Part shown: in pieces, positions 61,099 through 64,000 of the stretch
Numbering within the stretch: the first letter of the stretch is position 1
Layout of the letters: the number at the start of each line of letters is the position of its first letter
Notes under the pieces: generated by a model
Seen by the model: only the letters and a program-made list of their open reading frames with translations
The model's database searches: none
Told to the model about the DNA's origin: nothing
NCBI RefSeq assembly: GCF_018141425.1
Contig: NZ_CP058561.1
Location: 310,001-374,000, forward strand
Length of the DNA stretch: 64,000 bases
Direction: 5' to 3'
From: Vallitalea guaymasensis
GTDB taxonomy: Bacteria; Bacillota; Clostridia; Lachnospirales; Vallitaleaceae
Program-made: the position numbers and the translations under genes

Positions 61099-63657
61099 TT
61101 ATATGGCTTCTATTATTTTAATTATCAGATCTGATAATCCAACGTTATAGCCGCTGAAGGCATATACTACATTTAGACCTTTATTGGTTAATAGAATCAA
61201 TGGTAATTTGTCAGGGTCAACGTATACTCTTCTAGCTATAGGTGAGGCATTAGCAGCTGATTCATCATAATAGATTTGTATGTTAGGATATACTTTTAGT
61301 GTTTTATTTAGTGTAGCATTAGTTAAAGCTTCTTTATTCCTTAGTACAAAGATGATGTTGCAGGGTAACTTATTTAGTATATCTTGATGTTCCAGCATTT
61401 CATTTAGAACATGTTCTGTTGGTTCTTTGCCTTCTTCTATCCAGATTATGATATTCTTTTTATCACCTAGTATGTTACTTGCGATTATTTTATTGTTATC
61501 TTTGTCTATTAACTTGAAATCATTGATTTCAATATTTTTGAACATATCCTCTAGTTTGCCTTGGCGTAAGGAAATACCTAATTCTTTTTCAACAAATAGT
61601 ATGAAACAGTATTTCTTTGAGAAGATACTTCCATTTGGCATTCTGTTGGATGTTATGATTCTATAGTTTCCTGGTTCCAATTCTAAGGTAAGTTTGTCAT
61701 TAACCCATTTCCTGTCAACAAGATCGAGGGTTTCATATACTCCATTATTTAATTTGGCTATAGTGAAGTTCAACCAGTATTTCCAGTTGGTATTATCTTC
61801 GTTGATAAGAGTTAGTTTAATATGACTCTTCTGTAATATATGGTTAACGTTAATGAATCTATCTTCAGTATAGTATTGCAATTCAAGATTTTCTTTGTCT
61901 ATTCTTGCAGGGATACCTAGTGTACGACAAATAGCGACGAAAAGTATTTTCTTGGACATGCTGTTCCCTTTTTTAAGCTTGAGCAAGTCAACTGGATTAG
62001 TGGATAGTAGGTTATATTCTAATTTGGGAAGTTCAGTAATATATGTATCTATATAATCCCATATGCTCGTTGGGTGTTCAATAAATCTCTTCTTTGTGTC
62101 TTCGTCAAAATAATCTAATATGTACTTTCTATAATTGGTAATCATCTCAAAATGTACTCTAGGATTCATAATATAATTTTGGAATATCTCTTCTGGATAG
62201 TTGCTTTTGTATTCCATAGAATATATTAGATGTTCTTGGAGTATAGTGTTAGTGATATCTGTGTAATCTTTATTAGAAAGACTCGTTAATAATATTATTT
62301 TATCATCTATTGAGCACTCTATTTTGCTGTCAATGAAAGCTTTGATTTCTTGGTAATTACCCTTAGATTTTATGAAAATATCTTTTAGAGCATCATCTTT
62401 ATAATTATTTTCATTCATTAACTTTGATACATTATCATGGGTGATAAAATTGCTCTCTTTTTGTTTTCGTTTATGATTACATTCTGTGAAGCGTTTTTTA
62501 CCTGATTCTTTTTCACTATCTGTAAGACTTATAGCATATTTCATATTATCAATAGGTGGAACGATATCAATATCCTCCACTACTACTTCTTCTATTATAG
62601 AATCATTCCATGAGAGAACTATCTCATCTTGGTTTCTGGTATCTACAAGTTTATTTATGAATCTATTATCCTTGACAGCATGAATATAGATATCTCCAAG
62701 TCCTAGTGTTACTCCAGCTATTCCGTCATTATTAGTAATAACCGTAGCTACAGGATAGAACTCAGAATAATTAAGTACTTCAAACCGAACTTTTACTTTA
62801 TCCATAGGTTCATTATTAGAATCTAGTATTTTGACTACTAATTTCTTGGTATCTGCATAGTTTTCTATACTATTCACAAGAGCTGCTTTATCATTTTTAG
62901 ATATCAGTTCTTCATCAACTATCTGATTCACATTATTCATAGAAGTAAATATTCTGCTGTTAATGAGCATTGCTCTAGATGCTGCAGCTGTAAACCATCC
63001 TATGTTTAGTGAGGGTTCTGGTTCACAGGCTCCAAGATAATTCCACTTACCATTACACCACACTTCTACCCACGCATGATTATCGTCGCAGTGTGACCAT
63101 CTAGGTACATACACCTGTCTAGCTGGAATTCCAACACTTCTAAGGGCTGTGACTGTGAAAGTGGATTCTTCTCCGCATCTACCGTAAGCCGATCTTAAAA
63201 CTGTAAGTGGAGAAGCTGTTCTTTCGTCAGTTGTTTGATATGTGGCTTGTTCCAAGCACCAGTAATTGACTTCGATTACAGCTTCTGGCATGTCCTTGTC
63301 TTTTATCCTATCAATAAGATTATTATAGAAAGTACGTCTACAATCTTCTATGTTCTCATTATTGATACGATAGAACATCACATATTTAAGAAATATGTTT
63401 GATGGTATTTTATCTCCCCAAGGCATATTCTCTTTTAGAAAAAGTCCATGTCTTACATAACTCAAATATATATCAAAGCTATAATTTGCCATATCGCTAA
63501 GAGGCATACATGTATATAAGAACTTAATGCAATACTGTTCTATTTCGTTACATTGATCTAATCCCCTTTGTATTTCTTGTTTCTTATACTCTATAAGTTT
63601 CAGAACTTCTTCAAAATCAGCATCAATAGTTTTCTTGAGTTCATTAGAAAACAACAT
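61099..63657 (-). CDS. Tandem transglutaminase-like protein, cytosolic
   Basis: A protein of 852 residues with no signal peptide. The first transglutaminase core is at about 155-225: Cys in GRCGEES, His in DDNHAWVEVW, acidic residue in LGACEPEP, so it looks catalytically complete. An Ig-like or carboxypeptidase-like beta domain follows (about 270-340). A second, degenerate core (about 555-610) has KGNSMSKKILFVAICRTLGIPARI, where Ser replaces the catalytic Cys. The C-terminal part (about 720-850) looks thioredoxin-like but lacks CxxC. The ATG at 63657 follows GAAGGTG. It is 23 bases downstream of cutC. Function unknown. Confidence 0.75.
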   Translation of the reverse strand: MLFSNELKKTIDADFEEVLKLIEYKKQEIQRGLDQCNEIEQYCIKFLYTCMPLSDMANYSFDIYLSYVRHGLFLKENMPWGDKIPSNIFLKYVMFYRINNENIEDCRRTFYNNLIDRIKDKDMPEAVIEVNYWCLEQATYQTTDERTASPLTVLRSAYGRCGEESTFTVTALRSVGIPARQVYVPRWSHCDDNHAWVEVWCNGKWNYLGACEPEPSLNIGWFTAAASRAMLINSRIFTSMNNVNQIVDEELISKNDKAALVNSIENYADTKKLVVKILDSNNEPMDKVKVRFEVLNYSEFYPVATVITNNDGIAGVTLGLGDIYIHAVKDNRFINKLVDTRNQDEIVLSWNDSIIEEVVVEDIDIVPPIDNMKYAISLTDSEKESGKKRFTECNHKRKQKESNFITHDNVSKLMNENNYKDDALKDIFIKSKGNYQEIKAFIDSKIECSIDDKIILLTSLSNKDYTDITNTILQEHLIYSMEYKSNYPEEIFQNYIMNPRVHFEMITNYRKYILDYFDEDTKKRFIEHPTSIWDYIDTYITELPKLEYNLLSTNPVDLLKLKKGNSMSKKILFVAICRTLGIPARIDKENLELQYYTEDRFINVNHILQKSHIKLTLINEDNTNWKYWLNFTIAKLNNGVYETLDLVDRKWVNDKLTLELEPGNYRIITSNRMPNGSIFSKKYCFILFVEKELGISLRQGKLEDMFKNIEINDFKLIDKDNNKIIASNILGDKKNIIIWIEEGKEPTEHVLNEMLEHQDILNKLPCNIIFVLRNKEALTNATLNKTLKVYPNIQIYYDESAANASPIARRVYVDPDKLPLILLTNKGLNVVYAFSGYNVGLSDLIIKIIEAI

Positions 63658-63680
63658 ATATAACACCTTCTTTTATTATT

Positions 63681-64000
63681 TTAATTACTTATAAGTTTTT
63701 CTAAAATATCTTTTACCTGTGATATTTTTGTGGAACTTGTCTGCCATATACTATATTCACTTAATGAGGCAATACCCATGCTTACCTCTTCTTTTCTGTA
63801 TTCCATGGAACTGTTTATTACCTCTTTACCAGACATATGATATGAGACAGCTCCAGTAAATTTATACATTTCTTTTATTATTTCTGCCTTAACACCGCCA
63901 CCTATAAGAATATCTACTTTGCCCTTAGAATTGTTGACCAACTCTCTGATTAGTTCTTTTCCATCATAGCAGCTATTCTTCTGTCCGGATGTTAGAATGG
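63681..64000 (-). CDS. cutC: CutC copper homeostasis family protein, C-terminal part, partial
   Basis: The frame is open to the window edge. In order of translation it reads ILTSGQKNSCYDGKELIREL, then DILIGGGVKAEIIKEMY, GAVSYHMSGKEV and a variable tail. The LTSG...DG..LI..L and GGGV pattern is characteristic of CutC TIM-barrel proteins, once linked to copper tolerance. It lies in the same orientation as, and just upstream of, the tandem transglutaminase gene. The N-terminus is outside the window. Confidence 0.8.
   Translation of the reverse strand, partial: ILTSGQKNSCYDGKELIRELVNNSKGKVDILIGGGVKAEIIKEMYKFTGAVSYHMSGKEVINSSMEYRKEEVSMGIASLSEYSIWQTSSTKISQVKDILEKLISN

Overview
This is AT-rich DNA with near-consensus AGGAGG ribosome binding sites, TTGACA/TATAAT promoters and intrinsic terminators. 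Its gene content fits a low-GC, anaerobic, spore-forming Clostridia chromosome: a SleB-like cortex hydrolase end, group B and group C [FeFe] hydrogenases, MinD/ferredoxin ATPases and a Rex-type operator. The mix of plant-polysaccharide genes (kduI, kduD, DUF5107, DUF3604) would suit a Vallitalea- or Lachnospirales-like organism, but that placement is an inference. No rRNA, tRNA, CRISPR or phage genes were seen.

Layout. 0-9.4 kb: end of a cortex hydrolase, a VTT membrane protein, a LiaF-like protein, a DEAD-box helicase and two TetR-led ABC export operons. 9.4-13.8 kb: gapN, then kduD-kduI with an IclR regulator and two perfect 17-bp operators around the kduI promoter. 13.8-24.4 kb: fourteen unrelated small genes, all on the minus strand (hydrolase, kinase, flavoproteins, HD, GNAT, lipoproteins, unknowns). 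24.6-30.7 kb: a glycan locus with a predicted glycosidase and a DUF5107-TPR protein, divergent from an AraC regulator. 30.7-36.5 kb: transaldolase, a flavoprotein, a chemoreceptor/glycosyltransferase fusion, a 44-residue protein, a structured RNA-like element and an aldose epimerase. 36.6-48.5 kb: methylthioribose salvage (mtnK-mtnA), sugar isomerase, a membrane protein, azoreductase, CvfB, an ABC-F protein, a DUF3604 protein and a ROK regulator.

48.5-56.9 kb is a redox block. A Rex-like operator precedes a four-gene operon encoding a 2Fe-2S thioredoxin-like protein, a PAS-containing sensory [FeFe] hydrogenase, a SpoIIE/PP2C phosphatase and a group B [FeFe] hydrogenase. A Fur-family gene follows. 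An oppositely oriented NifX-MinD-MinD-NifX cassette then has its own promoter, overlapped by a perfect 20-bp palindrome. The hydrogenase operon may couple hydrogen sensing to protein dephosphorylation.

56.9-64 kb: deoD with a hairpin-rich leader, a complete IS4-type element (18-bp perfect terminal repeats, 10-bp target duplication) inserted in the loop of an older 23-bp-stem palindrome, a BioB-like radical SAM protein, a tandem transglutaminase-fold protein and the 3' end of cutC.

The least ordinary items are the chemoreceptor/GT4 fusion, the multi-stem element at 34.86-35.03 kb, the Rex-controlled sensory hydrogenase operon and the insertion sequence inside a structured repeat. Family assignments rest on reading motifs in the sequence; no database search was run.
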